Shown piece after piece: positions 45,997 to 56,760 of a stretch of DNA of 64,000 nucleotides. Origin of the DNA: Tubulanus polymorphus (Eukaryota; Nemertea; Palaeonemertea; Tubulaniformes; Tubulanidae). Made by a program: the position numbers and the translations under genes. Within the stretch, counting starts at the first letter, position 1. Every line of letters starts with the position of its first letter. The stretch spans positions 9,030,501 through 9,094,500 of the forward strand of contig NC_134031.1 of the NCBI RefSeq assembly GCF_964204645.1, read 5' to 3'. Below the pieces are notes generated by a model. The model saw only the letters and a program-made list of their open reading frames with translations. It made no database searches and was not told where the DNA came from.

Positions 45997-46479
45997 CCGT
46001 AACTGTTCCGGAATATTGTGTGAAAATACGGCGTTCTGTTTTTAGAAGAATTTTTACGGATTTTTATTCACCTGAGAATACTGAAAAAAATTAATAAGTT
46101 ATGGAAAACTTAGTCGTTTATATGGCAAATTGCATTGTTCTTTCTTAAATCATCTCAGAATCACTCTTGTCAACTCAAATTATAATCTCAATATGACACT
46201 GTACTAGTGTGCCATCTGTACTAAGATGAAGATGGTGCACTAGTACGGTGTCAGAAAATGGGAACACAAATTTTATTCCTAATAATTTACCCTAATCCAG
46301 ATTCCTCAATACTGATTTTTAAAACGTCGTCTGGTTTGAAAATTGGGGACTACTGAAAATGTGTTCAGCAGAAGATGAAATCTATGTTGGCAGCACTGGT
46401 GATATTTAAAAACAATGATTTTTATATGCCGGGGTACATAGATTTATTTATGTATTTCTTATTCGAAAAAGCATATTCT

Positions 46480-46770
46480 CCATTTTTTACTGCCAATGTC
46501 AATGCGGACATATCACATGGATGAAAATCTTCCGCGGTTGGAGGTCCATTTATATCATTCTTGATATCGATGTAGATCCGTTGAGAAAATGATAGGGGGG
46601 TTAGGGTCTTGGGGAAAAGTTGATGTTAGATCATAGCCTACTAGAACAGACAGTAAAAGCGTCTCATAAAACTGGTGCTACGATCTCTGAAATCTTTTTA
46701 CAACATCATTGCGAAACACTGCTGTTGTCAAGAACCACTGTGCAGATCAATGATATATATACATACAATA
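46480..46770 (+). repeat. Repeat M copy 1
   Basis: GGTGCTACGATCTCTGAAATC, in its two halves, and ACAACATCATTGCGAAACAC match 61998-62190. A shared CTTCCGCGG and GGAGGTCCATTT lie at the left. The class is unknown; no terminal repeats or ORF were seen. Confidence 0.5.
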
Positions 46771-46919
46771 GTGCTGCGCGGGAAATCTATATTTAGAATC
46801 TGTGGTCGCGTGATTCAATTCATCCAACAAAGCATAGCCTACGTGCTCAATAAAAGTAGTCATTGTTTTAATTCAGGCGTGAGTGATAGATTGGAAAGTT
46901 ATAGATAGGGGCTCCTCTT

Positions 46920-47991
46920 GCGACTCTTTATTTATTGACAAGTTCATTTAAGTATGAACATGTTCTAGTGATTTGGATATCGTTGCAGCCATCCTTTTCA
47001 TGTACTCGAGACATCAACGATCAACCGCGTGGCAGCAGTTTTTTTTTTGTCATTGGAAAATGGGCCTAAGATGCGCCAAAAACTTGAAATTTCAAAATTT
47101 TCTTGGGCGAGGTCCCCCAACCCCCCTTTAGGGGCTTTGCACCTTCAATGCTCGCAGCTGCTAGTTAGCCTCTAATACTTTATTTCAAATTTGTCCACGT
47201 TTTTAAACGCTGTTTTCATCCCTGATATCACAACGTGATTGATTAACCCCCTCTCATCTACCACATAACTAATGAGGAAAAATGTGATAGAATAACTTTT
47301 TGGACCATTGAATCAAAAATATGGCGACGCTATGGTGTAGATAATACTCGAAACATTCTTTTGAGTCATTTTCAGCTGTGTCTTAATGTTTTACATGAAC
47401 AGAGTTTAAATTTGAAGTTACTATGAAAATGAGAAGCGTCAGCATTTTTTTTTTTTACTATGACTTTCGATCCATTTTCAGCTCTCGAGGAACAAGAGAG
47501 CTATTAGGAGCCTGTCGGCATTGTGTAGTGTATGTTTACCGCGAACCAAGGCACATCATTTTTACAGTCATTGAATCAACGAAAGATCCAATAATGGGTT
47601 GAATACGCTGCAAAAATAGATCCGGCAACTTTGTATTCAAGATTATTTCACATTATATTGGGTTGAATGGTGATAGAAATTGATCAAAATAATATAAAAA
47701 GATTTTTGAATAACATTTTATCAATAATTTGTTCGGATAAATTCTTTTAGGCCAGCCGTAGGCTGAGCCTATTACTATACAAATGGAGCGAATTTAAATG
47801 ACGTGGTTTCCAGAGTAAAGGCTCTTTGACTGTGCAACTGAGCATATATTCATACAAGTCATTCATTAGAGCATTATCCATTCTCCAACCCCTATGAAGC
47901 TGAATTTTGAAAGAGGGCCTTGTTACAATTTATATGAACTTTTTCGCGAAAATCTGATCGCAAAAATATCTTAGGAAGAGAGTTCAAATAT
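46920..47991. other. Intron sequence with repeat F copy 1
   Basis: 47760-47960 matches 60535-60735 (repeat F: TGAGCATATATTCATACAA, GCATTATCCA, GCTGAATTTTGAAAGA). The remainder shows no coding or RNA signal. F ends just before the Penelope-like element begins. Confidence 0.45.
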
Positions 47992-48057
47992 CCGAATAAC
48001 CATAGAAGCGATAACATTAAAAACCTCATTTTCTAATGAGTAAATACAGTTTATTAA

Positions 48058-48094
48058 CACGAACGTTTTCGGGATCATATCCCCTCATCAGGTG
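48058..48094 (-). ncRNA. Hammerhead ribozyme-like core, minus copy
   Basis: This is the reverse complement of 51201-51237 with identical sequence. It contains CTGATGA, a short stem II, GAAA and a TTC cleavage triplet. Hammerhead ribozymes are known in the terminal repeats of Penelope-like elements. See the plus copy for base assignments. Confidence 0.55.
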
Positions 48095-48207
48095 AAATAC
48101 AAGTGAATCAAATGATTAAACTACAGGTTTATATACAACATAAGTTACAAAATTACAAGTGCTAAATTCTAAGCTAATTACAAACCAAGTATTTAATTAC
48201 AAACTAA

Positions 48208-50130
48208 TTATTTGAATACATTTAGGATAAAGGATGAGCCGTTTTGAAATAATTGTTGATTTAAAGAGGGTCGTTGCGCTTTAATAAACAGGGCCTCCCT
48301 AATTTTACAGTCGAGATCAGATGAACCTTTGTCTAGAATTTTGAATTTGTTGTTACTGAATTCCTGATCACAAGTGTGACAAATTGCGAGATGTTGTCCA
48401 ATCGCAGAAGTCTTTGATCTGTGTTCCTTAATCCTGATGGCCAAATGTCGTTTAGTTTTCCCAATATAGGAAGTGTTTATATCACATAAACAATTGAATT
48501 TATATATGACTTTAGCCTTCAGCGATTTAGGGGTAGCACATTTCAAAGAGAAAAAATTCTTAATTTTGGTCGTAGTGAATGCACATTTCAAGTTGATTTC
48601 AAAATTCCTTTTAAATAGATATTTTAATTTTCGGGCAAATAGGATTGACGGGTTACCAATATACGGTAATGAAATGAATAGATCAATTCCATCTTCAACA
48701 GGTTTCGGTTGAGGTTCTGAGTTCTGTTTTGATTTCAAAAATCTATTAATACATTGATCGATGACATGAATAGGAAACGCATTAGATTTAAACAGATTTT
48801 TCAAGAAATTGATTTCTTCTGAAAAGATGGTCCAATCACTGCAAATATTGTAGGCACGAAAAAGCATGGTATTGATGAGTCCTATTTTCCATTTATACGG
48901 ACACATGGCGTTGAAGTTCAAAAGTAGGCCTGTGTTGGAAGCTTTCCTGTACACTCGAGATATAAAGTCACTACCGGTTTCTAACGGAATTTGTATTTCG
49001 GTATCGAGAAAAGGTAATAGATTAGGACCTAGTTCAAAAGTGAATTTAAGGTTAGAATGGAGGCGATTCAATTCTTCAAAAAATAGTCTATAACTGGATA
49101 CATTTCGAAATATGCCGAAAATATCGTCCACGTATCTCAGGTATAATGTCGGTTTGTAATTAGTTTTGGAGAGGAGCAAGTTTTCAAAATGGGCAAGACA
49201 AAAGTTCGCTATGGTTGGGCCTAAGGGGCTGCCCATGGTGACCCCATCAACTTGCTTGAAAATACGATCATTGTACATAAACAAACCCGAAGTTGCGATT
49301 TTAAGTAATTCTTTGAATGTAGCCTGATCATATGTAGGTTTAGAGTCGGAAGCATATATATAATCGGAAACTATATCAATGGTTTCTTTCAATGGAACAT
49401 TAGTGAAAAGTGACTCTACATCAAAACTTATTAGAATATCAGAAGGTTTAAAAACGAATTGTTTCAGTTTTTTAAGGAACTCCCAAGTGCTATTTAACAT
49501 GAATTTAGACGGTATATGTGGTTTAATGATTTTATCGAGATATTTGGCCAGGTTATATTCAGCAGTGTCGATCATTGATACAACGGGTCGAAATGGAAAG
49601 TTATCTTTATGCACTTTGCACAAACCATATAATTTACCAGGTTGGCTACCGCTTGGGTAGATAGAATCAAATATTTCTGAACTTACATACTGTTTCACAT
49701 GTTTTCTCAGAAATCCGCAGATTTTGGTTTCATTAGATATGACAGGGTGATTCTTTCTCACATTTTTGATTTCAGTGAATTTACTTTTATCAAATACAAT
49801 TTTATCTAATTTATCGAAATATTCGTTAGAGTCCAAAATAACAATGCCGTTGCCTTTGTCAAATGAGCAGATCTTAATGTCCTTGTTTTTTCGAAGTTTT
49901 TCAATCGTACGGTAGAAACGTCGGTTCCAGGTCGAGCCACATACTGATTTAGCGCTGTTGATAAATGAGATGGTCGCATGTCTAATACTTTCAAGGAAAG
50001 AGTTATTCACATTCGTTTCGCCGCCAGATATAGTCCTATTTTTGTGGTAAACAGTTTTTTCAATACGTGATTTAAGGTCGATTTCGTTGATATTTTTCGG
50101 AAGAATGTGATGCTTTAAGCCGTACGTAGA
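48208..50130 (-). CDS. Penelope-like element RT with GIY-YIG endonuclease, 5'-truncated
   Basis: An open minus-strand frame of about 640 codons, from the inversion junction near 50130 to a stop at 48208-48210. RT motifs in order: YGLCKVHKDNFPFRPVVSMI, LISFDVESLFTNVPL (first catalytic D), VTMGSPLGPTIANF, LYLRYVDDIFGIF (catalytic DD) and LLPFLDTEI. Near the C-terminus a GIY-YIG nuclease appears as YKFNCLCDINTSYIGKTKRHL with IRIKEHRSK. This RT-EN order defines Penelope-like elements. The upstream residues (GLKHHILPKNINEIDL) continue in frame to the junction, so the true N-terminus is lost. No internal stop was found, but without its start the copy cannot be complete. Confidence 0.92.
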   Translation of the reverse strand, partial: STYGLKHHILPKNINEIDLKSRIEKTVYHKNRTISGGETNVNNSFLESIRHATISFINSAKSVCGSTWNRRFYRTIEKLRKNKDIKICSFDKGNGIVILDSNEYFDKLDKIVFDKSKFTEIKNVRKNHPVISNETKICGFLRKHVKQYVSSEIFDSIYPSGSQPGKLYGLCKVHKDNFPFRPVVSMIDTAEYNLAKYLDKIIKPHIPSKFMLNSTWEFLKKLKQFVFKPSDILISFDVESLFTNVPLKETIDIVSDYIYASDSKPTYDQATFKELLKIATSGLFMYNDRIFKQVDGVTMGSPLGPTIANFCLAHFENLLLSKTNYKPTLYLRYVDDIFGIFRNVSSYRLFFEELNRLHSNLKFTFELGPNLLPFLDTEIQIPLETGSDFISRVYRKASNTGLLLNFNAMCPYKWKIGLINTMLFRAYNICSDWTIFSEEINFLKNLFKSNAFPIHVIDQCINRFLKSKQNSEPQPKPVEDGIDLFISLPYIGNPSILFARKLKYLFKRNFEINLKCAFTTTKIKNFFSLKCATPKSLKAKVIYKFNCLCDINTSYIGKTKRHLAIRIKEHRSKTSAIGQHLAICHTCDQEFSNNKFKILDKGSSDLDCKIREALFIKAQRPSLNQQLFQNGSSFILNVFK

Positions 50131-51087
50131 ACTAATTACAAACCGACATTATACCTGAGATACGTGGACGATATTTTCGGCATATTTCGAAATGTATCCA
50201 GTTATAGACTATTTTTTGAAGAATTGAATCGCCTCCATTCTAACCTTAAATTCACTTTTGAACTAGGTCCTAATCTATTACCTTTTCTCGATACCGAAAT
50301 ACAAATTCCGTTAGAAACCGGTAGTGACTTTATATCTCGAGTGTACAGGAAAGCTTCCAACACAGGCCTACTTTTGAACTTCAACGCCATGTGTCCGTAT
50401 AAATGGAAAATAGGACTCATCAATACCATGCTTTTTCGTGCCTACAATATTTGCAGTGATTGGACCATCTTTTCAGAAGAAATCAATTTCTTGAAAAATC
50501 TGTTTAAATCTAATGCGTTTCCTATTCATGTCATCGATCAATGTATTAATAGATTTTTGAAATCAAAACAGAACTCAGAACCTCAACCGAAACCTGTTGA
50601 AGATGGAATTGATCTATTCATTTCATTACCGTATATTGGTAACCCGTCAATCCTATTTGCCCGAAAATTAAAATATCTATTTAAAAGGAATTTTGAAATC
50701 AACTTGAAATGTGCATTCACTACGACCAAAATTAAGAATTTTTTCTCTTTGAAATGTGCTACCCCTAAATCGCTGAAGGCTAAAGTCATATATAAATTCA
50801 ATTGTTTATGTGATATAAACACTTCCTATATTGGGAAAACTAAACGACATTTGGCCATCAGGATTAAGGAACACAGATCAAAGACTTCTGCGATTGGACA
50901 ACATCTCGCAATTTGTCACACTTGTGATCAGGAATTCAGTAACAACAAATTCAAAATTCTAGACAAAGGTTCATCTGATCTCGACTGTAAAATTAGGGAG
51001 GCCCTGTTTATTAAAGCGCAACGACCCTCTTTAAATCAACAATTATTTCAAAACGGCTCATCCTTTATCCTAAATGTATTCAAATAA
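50131..51087 (+). pseudogene. Inverted duplicate of Penelope-like RT-EN C-terminal half
   Basis: The plus-strand frame begins TNYKPTLYLRYVDDIFGIF and runs to the same C-terminus (SSFILNVFK) as the minus copy. It is identical over its 307-residue called length as far as I can compare. It lacks the RT fingers and motif A, so it cannot be an active RT, though the GIY-YIG domain is whole. Confidence 0.9.
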
Positions 51088-51200
51088 TTAGTTTGTAATT
51101 AAATACTTGGTTTGTAATTAGCTTAGAATTTAGCACTTGTAATTTTGTAACTTATGTTGTATATAAACCTGTAGTTTAATCATTTGATTCACTTGTATTT

Positions 51201-51237
51201 CACCTGATGAGGGGATATGATCCCGAAAACGTTCGTG
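51201..51237 (+). ncRNA. Hammerhead ribozyme-like core, plus copy
   Basis: CTGATGA at 51204-51210, then stem II 51211-51224 (GGGG...TCCC, closing with G-C), GAAA at 51225-51228, stem III AAC/GTT at 51228-51233, and C at 51234 as the cleavage-site base. Stem I starts CAC (51201-51203) with GTG (51235-51237). All invariant core bases are present. Stem III has no loop, so cleavage as a monomer looks unlikely; very short stem III favours dimers in known Penelope and satellite hammerheads. Distal stem I is not obvious beyond AGTTTA (51172-51177) with TAAACT (51242-51247). Confidence 0.55.
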
Positions 51238-51509
51238 TTAATAAACTGTATTTACTCATTAGAAAATGAGGTTTTTAATGTTATCGCTTCTATGGTTATT
51301 CGGCAAAAATATCTGTTTAAAAAGCCAATAAGAAAGCAAAGACTCCTCTATGATTGGCTTAGCCACAGAGATCAGCAGGTTTTCACGTGAGCCCGCAGTC
51401 TCGTCCACCGTTTAACTTCTAGGTTTTATTTTATGATCTAAAATTGTATTTCAAGATCGATTTCTGTGAAATCTTTAGTTGATTTGGATTTTGGGAGGAA
51501 TATTTTTAT

Positions 51510-51943
51510 TGGCACTACAGAAAATATCATTGATATATATGATCAATATGATATGCTAATTAGCCATGTGCTCAAACCGCAAATTCAATCAAATTGTATT
51601 CTGCAAATAAATTTCAAATCCAATTCAATTTTACTTTATTGAACAAGGTAAAACAAATCTAACTCAGTTATATTTTTTTGAGCAAATTTCAGGAAATTCA
51701 ATTCTATTCCACATTCGAATCAATAAGACCAAGGGAAAAGATTAATCTGAGGTGTTTGTTCCTGCTAGCTCCAGTCGCTGTCTACTTATGAAAACACGAT
51801 TGAATTGTGTAAATTATTAGCCTGGGATTGACTAGTCTATGAGCTGGGAGTGTATTTGGACAAATTTAACCCACAGAATGCATCATTTGCCATTTTATGA
51901 AAAGCTGACAGGCTGGCCAGAGTGCTCCTTGGGGCCCTTGTTT
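51510..51943 (+). mobile_element. Helentron-like family D copy 4
   Basis: It matches copy 1 from GCACTACAGAAAATATCATTG, in two parts, through TGACTAGTCTATGAGCTGGG to the hairpin CTCCTTGGGGCCCTTGTTT, where the hairpin is slightly degraded. There is no coding content. Confidence 0.6.
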
Positions 51944-53016
51944 AGATGAATTAATACGCAGATGACTACATCACTTGGCCTAAATTAAACGGGCACCTTG
52001 CATCAAGGGTCGGTACTGTAGCGGTCTTAAATTCCTTGTTTTGTGCTGGGAAATTCAGTGTGAGTCTTTAAATTTGAAAGGTTGGCGGACAATGTCCTTG
52101 GAAGCCTTTAATTTCTACAGTTAGACGGAAATTATCGCCGAGTTGTATGACAGTGTGGCGTGTGTTGATTCATTTACTGCAAACGTATTGCGTTGCAGCA
52201 GTCGGCGGCTAGCCATATCAATGTACCTACATTAATGACGTTTTGACAGAGATTCCTCATTGACAGGTTCCCTATGCATCGCAACAACCAATGAGAGCTA
52301 TGCCCACCTGCTACAGAGCCCCATCAATGGACTTAAGTAACACATTTTCGTTGCCAAACTTGTATTCTAAATCTATATTGTATGAATAGAAATATCGAAA
52401 ATATTTTGGTGCACCAGTGCTTGTTTTGGTGAATAGAACGTGCTTGAATATGTGGATGAATTTTATGCAATACTTATTTACATATAGAAAACACCAAACA
52501 GACGAACTAGTATTGTTGAGGATATAATTATCGTCATTGTTCAAACGTTACGGCTTGTCCGTAGCGATCCCGCCTCATCGTGCGGGAGATGCTTACATTT
52601 CGTCATGACACTCTGATATCCCTCGGCTGCGGCTGTGGCTGCGGCTGCAGCTGTCTGAAATCGGTCTTAGATTATGGCAAATTTATCAGTAAAGAGGCTG
52701 GTGCGATATCGCAGCCTTGTCATTGCTTTTGTGATTTGCCGATGTACTTGCTACAGGTCATTCCTGTAACCGGGATCGAATCACTAGTACATTTCAAATT
52801 GCATCCCTATATCGTTTACTGACATATTTTGAACTCCGTCAAATCATCTCACTCTGCATTTCATGAGGCTGTGGAAAACCTCTGGGCCCATGGGCAATTA
52901 TTATTTTGAACGAAATAAACTATATCATAGATTTTCAATTAAGTTGTTATCGGTCCAATTAATATTAAAAAGTCTTTGAAAGTGATACACATGTCGATCT
53001 TTCTGAACTATAACCG
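51944..53016. other. Intron sequence, nothing recognised
   Basis: It contains a GGCTGC-rich stretch near 52625-52650 and GCCCATGGGCAATTATT (about 52887), resembling the end of family B. No gene was recognised. Confidence 0.35.
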
Positions 53017-53276
53017 CAGGGGCGGATCTAGGGGGTGAATAGGGTGGCTAGCCACCCCTCAAATGCCTTCCAAAACATTTTTAAAGGGGGCTTTTTCGTG
53101 TAAATAGCCTATCCTAAGAAGATGAAATAAGAATGTTAGCTGCCTCAGAATCAGAACTAACAGTAGCGTTGTGACTTTATTGTATTATATACCTATTGTA
53201 TGACGCCATAGGCTAAGAGCAATCATCGAGATGATTGCATATCTCCAGTCATTCGGCTAGGCCGTATATTTATCCG

Positions 53277-53504
53277 CTAAACAGTCATTTTCCCAATCAG
53301 AACTATTTGACTTTTAAAAAAAATTTTCTGTATCGTCTTACTGGTGTAGCGTGCGTTCTTTGGGCCAGAAATAAGATAGTTATGCAAAGCTGGATTTGAT
53401 TGGGTAATTTCATTCATTTTGTACTGACACTCGTGAAAAATCGATTTTGTCATCTCAGTGCGTGCATAATGGAAATTGCTGTTTTGCACAAAGTAAAACA
53501 GCAT
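53277..53504 (-). pseudogene. hAT transposase relic (DUF4371-like)
   Basis: A 75-residue frame reads ECQYKMNEITQSNPALHNYL ... NARYTSKTIQKIFFK. The NARYTSKTIQ segment resembles the (A)TYTSPxIQNE signature of DUF4371 in hAT-type transposases. The flanking hAT C-terminal dimerisation region is absent, so this is a small remnant. Confidence 0.45.
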
Positions 53505-54066
53505 CGACGATGAGCGTCAATATATATGATGGTTCTTCTGAATATTTTGAGATGCTGCCTGATTCAGTTGTACGTCGATTCGGCTTTCAATGTTCGTCTG
53601 TTGAATTTTGACAGCACTTGCTCATTCAATACATCTTTTATGATATTCTTTCCACTCGTGGTTATCTAAAAGTTCCTTTGACTTATTGTAATTTCTAAAC
53701 GGTTTGTTTACAAAACAGCCAAGTTTTTCCCTTACAGTATCATTAATGATCAGCACACACGGTAGCCACCAACCTCCTGGAAATCAGGGTGGTTACTGTA
53801 TGTAAGCCATTTGCGTTGTTCAAGCCACTTATATTGAAATGAGATCGTTTTATGTCCGAATTCCCAAGTGTCAAGGACGGTCTGGAACGAATAATTCGGT
53901 TTCCAGCAATTTTTACCTTCATGACGTAGTCATGAAGGATATAAGATGGTAGTGAGTCGATGACGTCATTTTCGTGTCGCCACTTATAACTTGTTGGTGG
54001 GAGTTCAGAGGAAGATTTGTCAAACGAATAAATACTTTAATCTTATTAATGCAGAGTGTGAAATTT

Positions 54067-55478
54067 CGCTTTTTGGTTTACCTTTGTCAGCGATATGATG
54101 TTGGCATTGAGCCAATTCATGTAAAATTGCGGTACGTTTTTTTATGTGAGCATTTGTTTCATTGGTCCTCGGCTTAAACGACGTATAAACGATGCGATTG
54201 AAGACATGGCGAACCTCCGTCAATGACATGGTCAACTGAGTTAAAATTCTACGAAAAACTGTTTTTGGCGGGAAAATTCTTAGCTCTCGTGTATAAAATT
54301 GCAATGACCTCGATTAGGGGGCGTCATCTCTACGAGTGAATGGGATTGGCTGTTTTTGGGATATACGTGGAATTCCGGCGCTACTAAAATAATCATGGGA
54401 AAGCCATAGAATGGTGTACGTTTCATTGGACTAGGTGCCGAATACGTGCGAATTTCAAATGCTCATTGCTGGTGAGGATGTAATTATTTCACACATCCGC
54501 CATAGGTATTGTTTCATTTTAATACCCGGTGATTGTTTTGATTGAAATTGAGGTGAAAGCGAATATTCACTTACACGAGGCCTCCACGTGCGCGCGGAGT
54601 GCTACACCACACACACACTTAAGCTCGTACAGTACACTACTAAGGGTGATGCTGTAACGTGTGCACGTTTGACATGAAAATAGGCTGAATAATCGTAGCA
54701 GAAGATGAGCGCTGTGTTTTCTGTTCGATAGAATTTGTAATAAATTGTAATTTCTTATGACCTGAAAATACTAAGCAGCAAACTATAAGGTCTGTCGAGG
54801 TCTGAATATTGTAGTGGTAAATTCCAGGATTTAAAACGATCTAATAGCCGATTTCTTCTGACCGGTATTTTAGCTTCCGCGGCCAACATTGGGAAAGGTT
54901 TCCAAGACCCAATATTCAGCCACCCTCTGATATGTGACATCATATGAATTTTAGACCATCCCAAAATAATGGTCTGTTTGCCGTAACCCGACCGACCGAC
55001 TTCAAAGGTACCAAGTGAAAACTTTTTTCTGAGATTCATTGAAATAAATTTTATTTTTGATAAAAACGGCCGACCCACTGCCGACGAGCTACGTATGTTT
55101 GAATTCAAGTGTGCATCGTGTGAAAACATGCCTTGACATGTGGCTTAGTTTAAGTTTTCCAGGAAACTGGCAGTGTTCCAATAAGCTGGCATTCATTCTC
55201 ATAGTGACTATATCAAAGCTGGTAACGTAAAACCGCGCACATATTCAATGTACTGTTTCATTTTTAAGACGGAGATGATGCTCTGGACAAAGTTATAATT
55301 TTAGAATAATTCTTTAAATCTACGCTATTAGACAAATTTCCCGTGCACAACGTAGATGATTCTTTTGCAATATTGTTTCCATTTAAAAAAGCCCAAAGAT
55401 AAAAAATTTGTTTTTTTTTCCCAAAAATTTTGCAAAAAAAAAGTTCTACCTACCTACCGACTCATCCTGAAAAGTTGA
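54067..55478 (+). mobile_element. Family B repeat, copy 4, with truncated MITE K
   Basis: It starts CTTTTTGGTTTACCTTTGTC. K begins after GAATTTTA at 54957 (GACCATCCCAAAATAATGG) and runs to TCATCCTGAAAAGTTGAG, where the sequence switches to family I at about 55479. The second halves of K and B are missing. B and K here are closest to copy 3. Confidence 0.65.
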
Positions 55479-56305
55479 GCACCAGGGACATTAAAGAAAG
55501 AAGCACTGAATTTTTTAATTACATGTGATTTGAATAGGCATCTGTGCTGGTTTTTCAAAAAGTCGAATCTTAATTGACTCCTATTACATAGGCCTAAGCC
55601 AGGACCTCTGGAATTGAATTGAATTCGACACAGTAATTCGCCTGTAATTTGCGATGAATCTTTTTGAAAATTAGCATGAAGATTGGGTCTGGCGAGATGT
55701 CCTCCCTTATTGTAAAAAAATGTCATTGGTGATCAAATATGGCTGCCATTGGGGTAGCCATCTTGAATTTCTTGTTTGCACGATGCAGCCGGCAATTCTT
55801 GATGGATTTCCACAAAATTTGGTATGAGGATCAGGGACAAGCTGTCCATGCCTTTTGTATATGGAGGTCATCGGCCTTCAAATATGGCCGCCAGGTCAGC
55901 CATCTTGAATTTCTAGCACGAAACGGCCTGCAATTCTTGATGCATTTTCAAGGTACTAGGTGTACGAATTTTGGTAGGTGAAATGTCTACCCCTTATTGA
56001 AAATTGAGTTCTAGTATGGCCACCAGGGTTGCCATCCATCTTGGATTTCTATTCAGCATGATGCCTACACCAATCCTCGTTGCATTTTTCATGTAGTGTG
56101 ATCTTTGGTGCTGCTAAAAAGGGCTTGTCTTTTCATTTAAGGATATATTAACAGAAAATGAACATTATCGCCACATAGCCTATACCTCTTAACTATTTTA
56201 AAATTGTTACATTGTTACTATGTAAATCATTCTATAAAACTTTGAATACTGAATCATTCTTCTTCTACTGCATCATGAAGGTTCAAGGCCCTTGGGCCTC
56301 TTGTT
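55479..56305 (+). mobile_element. Helentron-like family I, with three internal repeats
   Basis: Three units of about 140 bp start near 55737, 55879 and 56015, each with a form of AATATGGC(C/T)GCCA, GCCATCTTGAATTTCT and CAATTCTTGATG. The 3' end is the hairpin AGGCCCTTGGGCCT followed by CTTGTT at 56300-56305. Hairpin plus CTTGTT and a tandem core parallel families A, C and D. Confidence 0.55.
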
Positions 56306-56664
56306 AAGAATATCAATTTTCTCAGAATTACTCGACGAGTTTCCAACATGGTATGAAGAAACAGTTCCGATATTTGTTTCGATATTTGTTTCTTCGTACG
56401 CTGTACCTGTTTCGACAGTCCGACTCGTTTCTAGATTAGACGATGGCGTCGATATAAAGTTTCCGTTTCAGAGTCGTCCATCTGTTGATTTTTATAAACT
56501 TGATCGGCTTCTGGTAGGCCTAAACCAAATTCAGTGTGCAGTTTCGCCCATTTATTTATTCATTTATTTTATCCACTTATATTGAAATATCTATTCATGT
56601 TTATCTGTGTATTACCGGTAATAAGGATTTTGCATAATATGTAACTGAAATTGTAAAGGAAAAT

Positions 56665-56760
56665 AAAGATGATGATGATGATGATGATGGATGATGGATG
56701 ATGGATGATGGATGATGGATGATGGATGATGGATGATGGATGATGGATGATGATGATGAA
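56665..56760. repeat. GATGATGGAT minisatellite
   Basis: (GATGATG)n followed by about nine copies of GATGGAT from 56668 to 56758. Repetitive Ser/Ile/His frames here are not genes. Confidence 0.9.

Larger units (their letters stand above)
47992..51303. mobile_element. Penelope-like retroelement with 1.17-kb inverted duplication
   Basis: The arms 47992 to about 49163 and about 50131 to 51303 are near-identical inverted copies. Both contain the C-terminal half of the ORF and its 3' flank. The unique middle is the RT N-terminal part, on minus only. The outer ends are CCGAATAACCATAGAAGCG and its complement. Head-to-head, 5'-truncated partial copies are characteristic of Penelope-like insertions. 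The arms encode identical protein, so the insertion is young or kept identical by gene conversion. Each arm has a hammerhead-like motif. Confidence 0.9.
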
